The notes below the pieces were generated by a model. The model searched no databases. It worked only from the letters and a program-made list of their open reading frames with translations, and was not told the DNA's origin. This document shows, piece after piece, positions 34,284 through 50,909 of a DNA stretch of 64,000 nucleotides. The translations under genes and the position numbers were made by a program. Where the stretch lies: the NCBI GenBank assembly GCA_964036295.1, contig OZ038472.1, positions 12,996,885-13,060,884 on the forward strand, read 5' to 3'. The DNA is from Plumapathes pennacea. Its lineage: Eukaryota > Cnidaria > Anthozoa > Antipatharia > Myriopathidae. Numbering within the stretch: position 1 is the stretch's first letter; every line of letters starts with the position of its first letter.

Positions 34284-35717
34284 CATTTATGAACATTATA
34301 TTGCATGACAGCCATTTCTTTCTGTTCAGTTTATGATATTTCATTTCCGCATTTCAAGTCTCCCCAATTAGCACAGCAGTGCTAAATATATTGAGACTTC
34401 AATAAAGTGATTTCTTTTTTTTTTTTTCTGGTGAATTTAGGTTAAACGCAGCCACTACACTATCTTTATATCAATCTGCATTCTAATTTGGTCAACAGTT
34501 TGCATTAACACTCAGTCTCCATTTATACTTGTTCTACAGTCTGCAGTCTACAATTTACAGATCAAACTGAAGCATGTTCTATGTCTTCTTAGCAGATACC
34601 ATGGAATTGTTTTCAGTGGCCTTGCCGCTGTCAAGTAAATATTCAGTGCAATTCCTGGATAACTACAGCTGGTTATAATATATCCTTGGATAAATGTCAC
34701 GCTTTGAGGGAGGCTAATACAGATTTTCAAATCTTCCGACCATAATTTAGTATTACTGAAAACCAACTAAGCCCTGGTTTGCTCCTGCCCAAGGTTTGTT
34801 CCGACATAAAACTGATCAGAGGGAAATCTATTTTGTGACTCTGCATCCACGAATGTGCTGGCCGTTTGATCGATTCTTACAGAAAGTAGCTTTTAACCCT
34901 TTCACTCCCAAGAGTAATCAACTCTGCCAGACATATAGAATGGAAAAGATTTCAAGCACAAACTCACCTTTATTTCAGTAAGGATCCGTTTCGCTGTTAA
35001 TACCGGCCGTCCTCATGCGTGCTCAGTGAGTTCATGAGCGACTATTTTCTTTGCTTGAGCCAGTGCCAACGGCGTGAAACTTTCACCCAAGTATATTCGA
35101 GGTTATGTCAAGTCGCCAACGATGCAGATTTAGGCGAAATCTTGGACGTCAGTTCAAACCTGAACATGTCCGCCATAGCCTCGAAAGAGTAACCGCTGAC
35201 AGATCAGCAGGCCCACCAACCTCTTGCCCAGGCTCATCCGCGTGCCAAGTCAACCTCGCTCCCAGGGCCTTTTCATTCACGAGGAATGGATGCATTGGGG
35301 GAGGGGTGGGTAGAAGGAATTATTGCTCATTTCAAACCTTTCCCTTGGAGTATCGTCATTTTGGGGGGCCGGATTTTGGGTTTCTGAAAACCTTATTTCA
35401 CACCAGAAAAATACAATTTTTCGACCCATTTTCAGACTTGTGCCCTAAAGTTGTCCCAGTTTACTGACTTGTTTATACTGACCCTTAATTTGAGGCCAAA
35501 GAGACAATTTTAACGAGAGCGGGGCGCGGGAGCGAAAAATGAAGGTAGGGTGGGGTGGGGGAGGCTTTTAAAGCGAAAGTAATAATGTACGAACACATAT
35601 TTCTCAACATAATTTTATCTGTTAAAAACTAGATTTTGCAGTTACATCTGAAAGCCAATCTCCAATCAATATTTCAACCTCGGATAAAATGCTGTGGTCA
35701 TGTTACAGAATGTCTTT
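34284..35717. other. Intergenic; repeat fragments downstream of gene 3
   Basis: Contains one piggyBac-MITE end near 34,892 (AACCCTTTCACTCCCAAGAG) and, at about 35,255-35,465, a dispersed repeat also present near 9.0-9.1 kb. The 3' UTR of gene 3 begins at the right edge. Confidence 0.5.
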
Positions 35718-39577
<3,860 letters not shown>

Positions 39578-39683
39578 AATGGATCGAGTCTTCTAAAACA
39601 CTGATTCTTGCAAATTCCCAAATATAACGAGATGATATCAAGTTACAAAGCGACTGTGACCTACGGCTGGTGATCTCCGAACA

Positions 39684-39715
39684 TTTATACTAAAGTGACA
39701 GGACGGTTCCGGGAA
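39684..39715 (-). promoter_or_regulatory. Gene 3 core promoter: TATA box and adjacent STAT-type site
   Basis: Reading leftward, TTCCCGGAA (39,707-39,715; TTCCGGGAA on the plus strand) fits the STAT consensus TTCCnGGAA and lies 17 bp upstream of TATAAA (39,684-39,689). The gene 3 ATG follows about 107 bp downstream of the TATA box, leaving a 5' UTR of about 75-80 nt. Motifs are seen; their use is inferred from known cytokine gene control. Confidence 0.5.
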
Positions 39716-39984
39716 TTAACCTGTCTACGTTGTGTACATAAGAAACAATTGAAATGTTGCAGATTTAGAAAGCGAAGAGTTACATTGTATCAATACAGGC
39801 ACAGTACACATTTCTCGGAAAACACACCGAAAATACTCATTTTAATGCTCATTTAAAAATGCACAAATGATCACCTGATATATTTTCTCCACAGTGATGA
39901 TTCTATATCAGGGCGCCAAATTTAGAAGCGGCCATGACGGAAGTTAATATCATAAAATGTAATATTTTAAGAAAGTGGACCTGA

Positions 39985-40195
39985 ATCCGTAATGAAGCCC
40001 CAAGCCAGGAGGTCATGGGTTCAATCCCCACGGCGGGCAGTAGTAAGAAGGTTTTTATCCGGGGAGGCATTAAGGTTTTTCCCTTCTGAACCTGTTTTCT
40101 TTCTACAGATATTACACCCCGGTCGGACATTTGTACAAGAGCCTCTGGCTCGGGTGAATGGGCAACCACTCCCTATGCTTCGACTTTAAATAAGG
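39985..40195 (+). mobile_element. tRNA-derived SINE, family 2
   Basis: A good B box (GGGTTCAATCCCC) lies near 40,018-40,030 and a body with CGGTCGGACATTTGTACAAG and CCTCTGGCTCGGGTGAATGG ends in TGCTTCGACTTTAAATA. A truncated inverse copy of the 3' end occurs at 52,275-52,360. Confidence 0.65.
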
Positions 40196-40199
40196 ATAT

Positions 40200-41570
40200 T
40201 TTTTATCATCCTTTTTAAGAAACTTTGATGCTCTAGTTACGTCGCAAATTTTGCGCAACAGTAAGTACCAAAACCATTTCCGATTATTGAGGTAGAAAAA
40301 GTACGATAAAGACGGCATTCCAGACTGCCTGTCCTCGTATTAAGGTTGTATAGTTCCGTAACAGGAGTGTCCTTTTCCGAATGCATCCGTTAACGGTTTG
40401 CAGGAGATGGTATCATATTTCTTTTTCATAGAATCGTGCAAGAAAAAAGCTATGCAAGGCACCAAATTAAAAAATAAAGAGAAAATATTTAGATGATCAA
40501 TGGAGCTACAAACAGTCCCTCAGATGTGAAACTTATAATCAAATGTCCTTAAACTCAAAAAAAGCTAGTGATGCACATTCCGCAAATGTTGATTTAGTAC
40601 AACAAATATCAGATAACTACTTCCCGGGGACTGTTCTGAATATAAAAAAAAGACAGGAACTCTAGCGCTCCGTTATTTGGTAATTTTAAACTTTTTACCG
40701 CACGCAATCAAATAGTAAAAATATTTTTTTCCGGTTTTGCTCAATACCTTGTGTAGGATATATCATGTTTTGTCAGTGACCTCAGCAAGTTATATATTGA
40801 TGTGCATACAGGCATGAACGTAAATTCTAAACGTCATTCTACAGTTCCTGTAAAATATACCAAAAATACCCTTTAGGTCTTTCAAAGCTAAAAAGGGCTA
40901 GAAAGTTTAGAAAGAGAAGTTGAGCTGTAGGCTGGACATTGGGCTGATGCTGCGGCAACGGACTTCAAAAAGAAAAAAAGAAAATGTTACCCATATTTTA
41001 AGGTGGCAGTCCCGCTAGTCACCTAATCATGTGTGCAGCCTTCTAAACTCGTTATCGCGCAAATTAGGCGCGTCTGAGAACACAGTTGAACGAATATCAC
41101 TCTTACATGCGCCGAGATATGCACATCTGTAGCGGATCGGGAACTCAAGTAAACAAAGGTTGACATCCGCGGTTTGCGCACCTTACATACAAGGACCCAT
41201 GTACTTCCTGTGTTTGTGAAATTGACAATACTTGTTGCAACTATTGCCTCCTGGGGAAGTGTATCGCTGATTACGTTGTTACATATTGCTTTTTCGTGAG
41301 GGGGGCCGAAAACTGAAAACAATTCTAGCGAAATGACGTGACGAGTCAATATTGGTTGGCGAGAGTATCAGCCAGAAATACATAAAACTTGGTCGGAGAT
41401 CGGGAATAAGATTGTCAGTTGTTTGAAAGGAGTTTAATAAACTTAACAATATTTTCAATAAATGCAGTTCGAGTTTTTTGTTCATGTGTTTTTATCGCAG
41501 AGGCCAGCCTTTAATTTCCTGTAGCACATACCACTAGCCGTTTAGCGAACTCATTAGATCTATCAACCAC
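40200..41570. other. Region upstream of gene 3, no supported gene
   Basis: AT-rich, with scattered short frames on both strands (for example 41,023-41,349, minus) that lack splice-site support. Confidence 0.4.
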
Positions 41571-41572
41571 AG

Positions 41573-41758
41573 TCAACTCTCTCTAAGGCGGACACCCTCG
41601 GGACAAGATTTAGTGTCCGCCCTAGAGAGGGGTCTGCCTTAGACAGAGTCTGTTACAGAAAAACAAGTGAAAATCGGCAAGGACCAAACTCCTGTATGCT
41701 GTCTATCTTGGAAAGGTGTCCGCTTTAGAGAGGTGTCCGCTTAGAAAGAATTGACCGT
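41573..41758. mobile_element. MITE with CAGTCAACTCTCTCTAAGGC termini
   Basis: The left end CAGTCAACTCTCTCTAAGGC and right end CTTAGAAAGAATTGACCG are inverted, with inner copies of GGCGGACAC / GTGTCCGC in both orientations. There is no transposase frame. Confidence 0.7.
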
Positions 41759-41759
41759 A

Positions 41760-44395
41760 TTTCTCTCTCTCTCGCACAATACGGCATTCGGTTTCCTGTT
41801 AAACAACCGTTTGTATAGTTCTCGGAAAAGAGCTACGAAAAACAAACACCAATACAAGGCTGACGACACTTATAAATTAAAAATGCAAATTGTCATTTTT
41901 TTGTCATTGGGTAATGACAAACTAACGCAATAATCCCACCGTTTTCGTTTGTTTTCGTTGTTCTTGAATCGATCTTTACTGACCCACAGGCTTGGACATT
42001 TTTAGAATTTGTTACAGCCATGTCGAACTTTGTTTCATTGCTGGAACAAGTTACTTTCCTTGTAGTTTTTTCAGTAATTGTTCTGATTCTATTACGTACG
42101 CACACTGTGTAGTCCGAAACCTTAAAAGTTCATTATTGGTCGATGTCAATGGCAGTCATACAGGCTTTTATAAAAGTGTCCGACCATGTTTCAACTCAAG
42201 CAAATTGTACAAAATTTATCAGAATTCATTTCGGACAACTTTAAATTTGTCCAAACTATAGTTTGGACATGGTAACTGATAAATATAGTTCGTTCATTTC
42301 CTTAACTGATGGTGTTTGCATTGCCGAGCGTCCCATTTGTTTTGTGGGAAGCTGAGTTGTGAATATACTTCCTTTCGGTTTAGTTGTAGATAAGGCGGAT
42401 CAGTCAGTGGCACTTCGTAAAAAAGGAAGCTTTGATGACAGATATTGGACTAAATGCGAGAATCCAACGAAAGCAAGCACATTTGGATGCCCTCGGGGAA
42501 ATTTCTAAACCTTAAAATTCTCTAAGCTGTCAATGTGTTGGGTTTGCTCGTAGGACAACACGTCCATTCATCGGCTAAAATTAGCCACTCATGCAATCTC
42601 GGACGTCTATCTGCTGTATTGAAGTTTGTAAAATATGACCACATATCTAAGAACATTAATACCGCAGAGTCAAGTCAGTTGCTGTTGGAATATAAATGAA
42701 ACAAGAAAAAACACCCGGCTTCTCACTAAAACTTTGAAAAGTAAAAAGCTGAAATTTTCTAGTTTTATCGTTGGTCAATCTCATAAATTTTATTCTTTCT
42801 TCCAGTTGTGTTCAGCAATCGTTTAAATTTACATTGACTTTAGCAAGGAAAACCCGCATTGTCACAAAACAAACAGTATAGAGCTGGTATAGAGCGTGAC
42901 CTCAACATTTAGATTTGCATGCAAACGCGAGTGTAGTAAGTTTATTTTTGCCATGTCAACAGCTTCGACGCACGTAAAACAGGACTATACAAAGCTCGTA
43001 CACTTGGCTCATACAAAGCACATACGTAAAGGCAGAGTGGTGAAGAATGGTCAATATAAAGAGATGACCAAAATTTTGCGTTTAAATTTGTCAACTACAA
43101 CTTTCTGAAAACCGGAAGCAGAAAAGTGACCGCAATATTTTAAGCCAGCGTATATACCCTTGTTGTTAACCGCGCTTGTATTCCTATCGCAGTTTGCAGT
43201 CAACAGATATTTCGTCTCATGCACGATACAGGCGTTCAAACTTTTGAAACTTATGCATACAGAAACAGTAAAGATAGTGGAAAGCACCAAACAAACGCAA
43301 ATTCCAATGTCGTCAAAAAAGAGGTCTACAAGGAAACAATTTAAAAACGTTTTCCGTGTTTGAACTCATCGGAATGTGTGGAATATTTCATTTTTATATT
43401 TTCCTGAATTCAAAGCCGTTGAAATGCAAATAATGTTCTTACAGCACTCTTGATATTATGCCACTTTCGTTTCTTACCCTTCCTTCTGTAAGCCATCCAC
43501 GGAATGTCAATATTAAACGAAAAATTAATCCGATGACGTATGACCAAAGCGCGCCGAAAAATATCCCTTGTTTTTAAGATTGGTTAACGTACACTGCGTG
43601 ACCAAAACCTTTTCCAGATATGTTTTCACTTTATAAATCATTAATACTTTTATCGGCCATCCTTGGGGCCACTTTACCGCTTTGAAAGTTCAAGAGGCAA
43701 TGAGTTCCTGATCATAACTAACAATTCAGGAAGAGGCGGGAACTCTTAACGGAAGAAACATTTACCGCATCTTCATGACTCGACTTTAATTCGTTTCCTT
43801 CGCTGGTTTTGCCTTGGCTGCCTTTTGCTTACTCTATAGATTACTTCAGCTCTATGTCTAAGTACATTACAGAATAAATCTACCTGTCTTATGTATTTCG
43901 CAACTCCTTATTGCTATCATTTTTCCGTCAAAACTGTTACTCAAAATTCACAAAGGTAGGGGCCTTGTTAAACGTTTACAGGAAAAGGCAAAAATGGTGG
44001 GAGGGGAAATACATAAATTATCACTCGTACTAACTCAACAAGTGGAAAATCAATGACAAAAGTGTTTTGCAAAGTAGCCAGGATTTCTTGTCTGGTTCGG
44101 TTGGCAAGGCAGTTTTAGTGCAATAGTCAATAGTATATAGTAGCAAATGAACTTTAATAAGGTGTTTAGGTAGCACTTAAACGATGGAATACATATTATT
44201 TTTTTTAATTAAAGTGCTATAAAGGAAAGATGATGAGCTAGTAGCAGGATGAATGACTAAACGTAGTGTTACGAACCACGTGTCAATTTCCTACAAGCAA
44301 TAGATCCTGCTTGCACTGTTTGGGGAAATGTTTTTTGCTTTATTCTAAACTTAGCAATGATACAGCAGGGAAAAATTCCAAAGAAATTGTTAGGG
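41760..44395. other. Head-to-head interval between genes 3 and 1
   Basis: No convincing gene. A minus-strand frame at 43,051-43,290 reads like a short leader plus four cysteines (ACIVHETKYLLTANCDRN) but has no ATG start or splice partners; another at 41,893-42,105 is similar. Regulatory DNA shared by the divergent genes 3 and 1 could lie here. Confidence 0.35.
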
Positions 44396-44402
44396 TATAA
44401 AA
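44368..44402 (+). promoter_or_regulatory. Gene 1 core promoter: TATA box with kappaB/STAT-like motif upstream
   Basis: TATAAAAAC starts at 44,396, 85 bp before the ATG at 44,481. Just upstream, GGGAAAAATTCC (44,368-44,379) is an overlong kappaB-like palindrome that overlaps TTCCAAAGAA (44,376-44,385), a TTCN4GAA form. The TATA box is clear; the other motifs are weak matches. Confidence 0.5.
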
Positions 44403-44480
44403 ACAACCAGCGGGGCGCAAATAGCACCAGAGTTCACCAACACTCGAAGGATTACTAAAGTTTAGCTTATACAGCAAAAA

Positions 44481-47400
44481 ATGGCATTTTCAGGTAAGTG
44501 CGACTGTTGTTTCAAGCTCTAGATTGTTAGGCATTCTTCAGAATTGTTAAACAACTTCCTACGCTTTGTTCGTACAAATAGGCCCCGAGGCTTGAATCGA
44601 ATTAACCGAAAATTTTCGGAAAATATTCGGAATATATTCCACAGCCTGAATTATTAACACTGTTTCCATTTTTGAGCAGTTTTTTTTTTAAACAAACGCG
44701 AGTTCAGAGTTGTCCACCTTTAGCCAGAACAAAACGGCACTGCGCTTAATATAATATAATTTAGACTATATCCATGTTGTCAGAAACGTTCGGAAAATCC
44801 CGAGCATTTTCGGCAATCGCTTCCGTCAGTGAACGTGGCTCTCGGTAACCTGTTGACATTAATCGTCGGATACGTCATAAACCAAGGTCGTACTCTGTGT
44901 AAAAGACGAGTTTTTAAACGATGCTTCTAATAACCCACACAGCAACAGTGAAGATTGCAAAAAGTTTCGCCAACCGACAAAATGGCGGGAAAACAGGCAC
45001 GTCAGATGTGTATAGTTGAAGACGGCCATTGTGCAGGTTTAAAAGACGTTTGCACGCATTGGAAGATGAAAATGAAAAAACAAGTCAAGAGGAATTTTTC
45101 TTAGATAATGTTAAATCTGCTACATAGAATGGTGTTTTTCTCAAATATAACAGTTTAACAGAATATTGCTATGAGAGTTTTAGAACCACTAAGTTACAGT
45201 ATGTTAAGTATCTTGTTCCCAACAAGTGAACTTATTGGAAACCCTCTGAGCGAGGAGATTTCTGCGAACATCGTACTTCTAGTACAAAATCAGAAGTTAT
45301 AAAAGAACTGATTGTATGATAAGTTTTCCTTAGGATCGTCTGTTATTGTCTAATTTAACAATTTTCTTCGCTTCGTAAAACTCGAATGTCCGTTGTTTCA
45401 GCTAACTCGTCATTCACTCAGTTGTAGAAATTCCAGCTGTCCAACTTTCCATGCCTCTCGATGAGATCGGAGATGTGACTGTTATACACATGCATGGAAA
45501 CATACATCTACATCCAAACATACACGAATGTACATACACAAACATACATAGATACGTAGTGTAGATCGATACATCCATCATACATACATACGTATTAGAT
45601 ACATTCACATACACACCAAACATACTTTCTAAGATATTAGGGTCATGCCTTATTCTCAAGGTCTTTATAAGTCCAAAAACTACATTAGTTCCATGATTAA
45701 AAGGACACACAGCAAACATCTATCTACTTGTATCCAAGCTGTTCTATATCCATACACTTTAAATCGATACATGCTAAAAGAAATTTATTTCACAAAAATG
45801 AAGTTTTGGGCTTGTTTCATTCTTGTTTCTATTCTTGATTTTCAGGACATTTTGGATTCTTTGCCATCGCTCTTTTGATGGGTTTTCTTGCCTCAACTAA
45901 AGCTGCTCCTACTCCTACACCGAGTGCTGGACAGCAACAACAACAACAGGTTAAAAAAGTCTTGTATGAAAATCTGTGGATTCGGCTTGCGATTGTAAGC
46001 AAGACTTCTCACAACACTATGATCGAGTTTGTAAGTATTTCTACTAAAAAAAGTAGAATGTCTATCATATATTAATTTTGTGTCTGGTGCAAGTTTATCC
46101 AGCACGAAATCTTAAAAAGTAAAGATGATGTTCTCTTTTTCCCTGAAGATAGTTTAACCGTTATTTAACCTGTTGGCAGCACTTTTAGCAATTTATATTT
46201 AATAAATATTTTGGTGTTTCATAGAACAAAACAATATGTCATACTTTCTCAAAGCCCATTTAGTTACTTTAATCAAATATCTGCATGGTTGTTGTCCAAT
46301 ATCGTAACACTACAACTCATAAGAAGGGCAAAAATAAAACAAAACAAAACAAAATTCCTTTTCCATTATGTCCTATTGAGTATTTATTTTGGTTTGGTTT
46401 GGCTTGGGTTATATTTTTGACAAAGTATTTACTTTTTATATTCAGTATAATAGAAAAAACCCAGCCTTTTCCGTTGTCTAAACTGCAAGTTATAGGCCTT
46501 ATCTTACAGCTTAAAATGTCCTTAGTATATCTTACAAATGTTAAAAGTAACCACTGTATCCTACTATACAGAAAACTATTATTTCTGATGCTAAACACTC
46601 GAATTTGTACAAAACTAAAACATGTATGCAATCTGCTTATTACTCATTTGAGCTGGAACACGTATGTGGACTGTGTTTTCCTCCCCCTAATGCCCCCTAA
46701 CTCCCCAAAAGTTTTCACTAATAATGATGATGTTTTTTTTTCTTTGCTTCTTCTTTTTATATACATTTTAGGCCCAGGATCGATTTGGAGATCCAAACTA
46801 CGACCCTTATGTCAAACAGTTTCCAGTTTTCACGCCTTTGAAAGTCACTCTTCAGGTGAGTGTGCCTTGTATCACTTTTGAGATTTTATAAAAAAATTGT
46901 ACTGTGGCAGTGCCATAGTTCTTCAGTGAAACACAATCAACTGTTGTCCCTCCTTGTTGTGCCGGTCAATGTGTCTGCTGTGAAACTTCTTATATTAACG
47001 GTCGCCAAATTATGACTTCAGCCTGAATATTTTGTTCCCTTAAGGTTGAAAGTATGTGTTTTCGAGATAGATTAACTGTAGCTAAAAATGCTAGCAACTG
47101 TATAGTGTTGATTTTCTACGACAAAATGGACTTCACTATCAAAGTGAAAATTGCTTTCAGTATGTACGCTCATTTAAGAGCTTTCATTTGAGTGGTCACA
47201 CCTTTAGGTTTCATTTGACAGTTCAGAAGTTGGAAGGGAACACTGTTATAGAATGACTGTACTGATTGCGACATTTCTGATTTGAGTGGTCACACTTTTA
47301 GGTTTCATTTGGCAGTTCAGGAGATGGAAGTGAACACTGTTATTATGTACTCATTCAGAGCTTTCTGATTTGAGTGTCACACTTTATGTTTCGTTTGACA

Positions 47401-50400
47401 GTTTAGAAGTTGGAAGTGAACACTGTTACTAGAATGTACTCATTGCGAGATTTTTCATTTGAGTGGTCACACCTTTTGGTTTCATTTGAAAGTTCAGAAG
47501 TTGGAAGTGAACACTTGTTATTAGAATGTACTCATTGAGAGGTTTCTGATATGAGTGGTTCCATCTTAAGGTTTCATTTTCACAGAATAAGTTCACTGGC
47601 AGTTGGATATTTTCTGAGTTAGAATCATCGATGGCAATGAAAACTTTGGCAGCACGCATTGCTCACTGAGCAACAGCAGAACATTTGACTGTTATTAAAA
47701 TTAATGCATCTACTTCCAACTTTGAATTTTGAGTGTTCAAACAGTTTAATTAGTTTTCAATTCAAGAGCTGAACATTTTCCGAACAGGGCTAAAAAACAA
47801 AGTTATTTTCACATCGCTCTGCACTCCATAAAAATCTGAAAGCATCAATCAATTTACATGCTCTTAACCGCTCAACTTCTGTCAATAGTGCAGCATGCCA
47901 GACATATCGATAACAACAAAAGAGATATGACCACCTCAAACAGCCCAAATAAAGAAAAACAGAACTAAAAATTCCTTGCAGTTTGTAAGCCTTTCAAACG
48001 ATATTATTTATCGCATTATATGCTTTCTAAACTTTCAGTAGATACGTTATATTCTTTGTAGAAGCAGAATCCAAGCTCTTACGACATATGCAAAAATTAA
48101 GCAATATTTCTCAGTAACATTATCATATTAAAGCAACTACTTACATTAGGACCGCATTTATGTAACTAGACTTAACCTGATGCGGCAAAACCTACAGCGG
48201 TCTGAAGTTATATTAATATCGCTTATTTTATGTACTAAACGAATGTCGACCCCCTTACCAGACTGTTAAAAAAGATTAGGAAACCTGTGTCAGAATTTGA
48301 ATTAGTTGCGGTAAACACATTTAACGTACCACGAGAGAGGTACGAGAAAGTTAACTGCTAAAAATGATGAAGCAGTTACCTTCAGTATTCATGAAACGTC
48401 TTCGCTTCTCATGAATGTCCATGGACGATTTTCTTGAACTTAGCAGAGCTTGCCAGCGACTGTTTGTCGCAGGAGTTATTTCTGTACTTCAGTGCATATT
48501 ATAGCACAGATGTTTTTCACAGAATAGACGCGAAACCTATTTTACTGGGAAATTTGAGGTTCAATTTGAGTTTTTCTTGGAACTGCGTTCGCATTGCAGG
48601 TGGAGATACCATTTCCATGGTGAAGATGCTAAATATTCCAGTGTCAATATTTGAGTCTGTATTCAGTTCTCGGAATTGACTCATTAAACGAATTCCAAGA
48701 AAAATCCTCACTTTACTATTCAAAAATTCATACGTCGACTTTGTCCTCTATTGATAGCATTTGAGGAGATTTCTGCTGTAAACTCGCCAAAAACAGTCGA
48801 GCAACGTAATGGAATATTTGCAAGATTTTTGTTTACATGTACAATAATGCGCGCAGAAAAGTATTGAAAAATAATTGTTTGATAGAAAGTTTTATATTCA
48901 TCGTCTTGTTTCTCGGAGAGTTTTTTCGAATTTCAGTCGGTGTAGTAACATGAAAGACAACTGCCATCAAGATCTTAGTTTAAAAAGATGGTGAAAATTG
49001 TATGGTTATATGAAGCTTTTAACAAACAGTTGAATTTCCTTCTGTGCATTATCATAATAGATATAATTAGAGTATACTAGGGTATATAAAGAGGCATATG
49101 TATTATTTAAAGTACATCGTGTCCTGCTCTTGTTGCCATGGAAATATCCACATTAGTGTTTGATTTATATTCAAGCATCCAAAATTGGCGGGAAATGAAG
49201 TCAGTATAATTATAGCTAACTTAATTTGAAGTTATCTTAATGTCCTTTGTATTTACATTTTTTCATAAAAGTCATAACTTCCGTACAGCGCAAAAAAAAA
49301 GGTAGACAAGACAATGCAAGATACCAATAAACTATACCTGAACCAAATACTGTGGAACAAGTAGCAGTCAGCACAGCAGTTAGACATCAAACAAAATGTT
49401 TCTTGACAAACTATCTCTCTTGATTTTCGGCGGACACTGCCAGTTAACTAGTTAATTGACTGATAACAGATACTTGTTTCTCTTAAACTGAAGTCTTCTA
49501 AGGCAGATATCTCTCAAGGCGGACATTAAATGCCCGGGGGGGGGGGGGGGGTGGGGGTGGGGTACTCAATAGGAATTTGGGTAGGGGTGTTCCGCTGACT
49601 CTATAAAACCCTGACCCTATTCAAGACACAAAAATGGAAATTTTGCTACCCTGTCTAAGACAAAGTGCTCTAATTTGATACCCTGTTCAAGACTAAGTTT
49701 AGATAAGTTAGCCTGCGTTGCACGCGTTTCCACTGGAGCATACGAAGAAATCGCGCGAAAATGGTCTGAAATAGGGTATCGATTTTGTCTTTTTGGTCTG
49801 AAACAGGGTATCGATTTTGTCTTTTTGGTCTGGGATCGGTATGATTTTAACAGAAATATGTCGCCGCGGACATTGCACGGCAAATGGAAGAAAACACAGG
49901 GCGGAAATCGTTGCAAAAGAACAAAAAATCTCTAAACAAAAGGTCTGAAATAGGGTATACATTTTGGAGTCAGGTCTGAAATAGGGTATAGAAAATCAGG
50001 TATTTTGGTCTGAAATAGGGTAAGGGTTTTCAGGACCGGGCGGCACACCCCCACCCAAAATTATAATGAGTGAGTCATCAAGTTGGCAGCTGTCACGGTT
50101 AGTGAACCCGATATGAAAGACGCCTTGAGAATAAAAAATATTTTCCTCTTTCATTTATCACAGGAACAAGTGTTTCTTGATCAGCAGTTGAAGCAGATGG
50201 CCATATTTGAGGATGCAATCAAGAAAATTTACGCGCATGAAAAGCAAACCTCTCCTCAAGGCCGCTTTACTGGTAAATTCAGCGACATCCTGAGAGAGAT
50301 CCAGGTTGTGATCGCCGGGATCAAGTACACCGTGAGTCCCTGAAGATTCTTTGTAAATGTTGTAAAAACCTACCTTTCCGTTTGTTTGTCCGTATGTCCA

Positions 50401-50909
50401 CTATCTCAGGTACGTTTAATTAGGATTAGTATATGCAACACAAGTGAATAGTGCTTTCCGCGTTGATTGGCTACTCAATCTCGGACTATCAACGTGCTAT
50501 TCACCTCCCGACGACTTCCGTTTGAAACAAAATGGCGTCTGTTTTGATGCTGTCGCCGAAGCAGAATTGTTTCGGTAAACGAGGAAGCTGTACCGGACAA
50601 CACAAAGAAAGCTACAAAGTTTGTTTTAGCAGTGTCGATGAATAGCGGTGCCTATTTACCTTGCCGAAGCGGCTCGGTAAATAGCCACCGCTATGCACCT
50701 CCACTTTGGCGAATAATTCAACACTTTTACTTTTGATTCTCTTTCAGCAACTCAAGCTCGGCTTCCCAGCTACACAAAGTCCAACGTCCCCCCAGACCCC
50801 AGTCAAGCCGGCACAGACCAGTCAGGACGAGTGGGAACTGGGCATACTGAAAGTGCTCCTCAACTGTCTGAACCCTATGCTCCTTAAATCTCACAGCCTT
50901 ATGCACTAA
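44481..50909 (+). CDS. Gene 1: five-exon secreted helical protein, class I cytokine-like (203 aa)
   Basis: Coding exons: 44,481-44,493; 45,846-46,030; 46,772-46,855; 50,164-50,331; 50,748-50,909, stop TAA. Donors are GTAAGT, GTAAGT, GTGAGT, GTGAGT, acceptors TTTTCAG, TTTTAG, ATCACAG, TTTCAG. Phases are 1-0-0-0. Exon 1 encodes MAFS plus one base. Exon 2 completes the signal peptide (GHFGFFAIALLMGFLASTKA), then a Pro/Gln linker (APTPTPSAG, six Q) and a helix ending NTMIEF. Exon 3 is a 28-residue loop (FGDPNYDPYVKQFPVF). Exon 4 holds helices around FLDQQLKQMAIFEDAIKKIY and FSDILREIQVVIAGIKY. Exon 5 has a Pro/Thr-rich CD loop and a last helix WELGILKVLLNCLNPMLLK with the single cysteine. A poly(A) signal AATAAA lies near 51,263. 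The architecture equals genes 2 and 3 and growth hormone/IL-6-type genes. The protein is presumably secreted and acts on a cell-surface receptor; that part is inference. Confidence 0.78.
47187..47580. repeat. ~85-bp minisatellite in intron 3 of gene 1, about five units
   Basis: The unit contains TTTGAGTGGTCACACC, TTAGGTTTCATTTGACAGTT and GAAGTTGGAAGTGAACACTG. A lone copy sits at 1,375-1,460. Confidence 0.85.
49534..50062. mobile_element. Non-autonomous element with G/C-run ends in intron 3 of gene 1
   Basis: The left end has TGCCCGGGGG followed by GGTGGGGGTGGGG, the right end GGCACACCCCCACCC. Between them are many inverted and direct copies of GGTCTGAAATAGGGTA and its complement (GATACCCTGTTCAAGAC). 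There is no transposase. The exon 4 acceptor of gene 1 follows after about 100 bp. Confidence 0.6.

Noticed and set aside
33790-34344. 184-codon minus and 90-codon plus frames at the palindrome
   Set aside because: They arise from the two mirror-image arms of a MITE.
43051-43290. Small secreted cysteine peptide on the minus strand
   Set aside because: The frame starts without ATG and has no usable acceptor; left as an unexplained frame only.
46285-46881. 198-codon plus-strand frame across intron 2 and exon 3 of gene 1
   Set aside because: It crosses a strong acceptor and exon 3 in a different frame from the assembled gene. Composition is intron-like (K/L/F/Y-rich).
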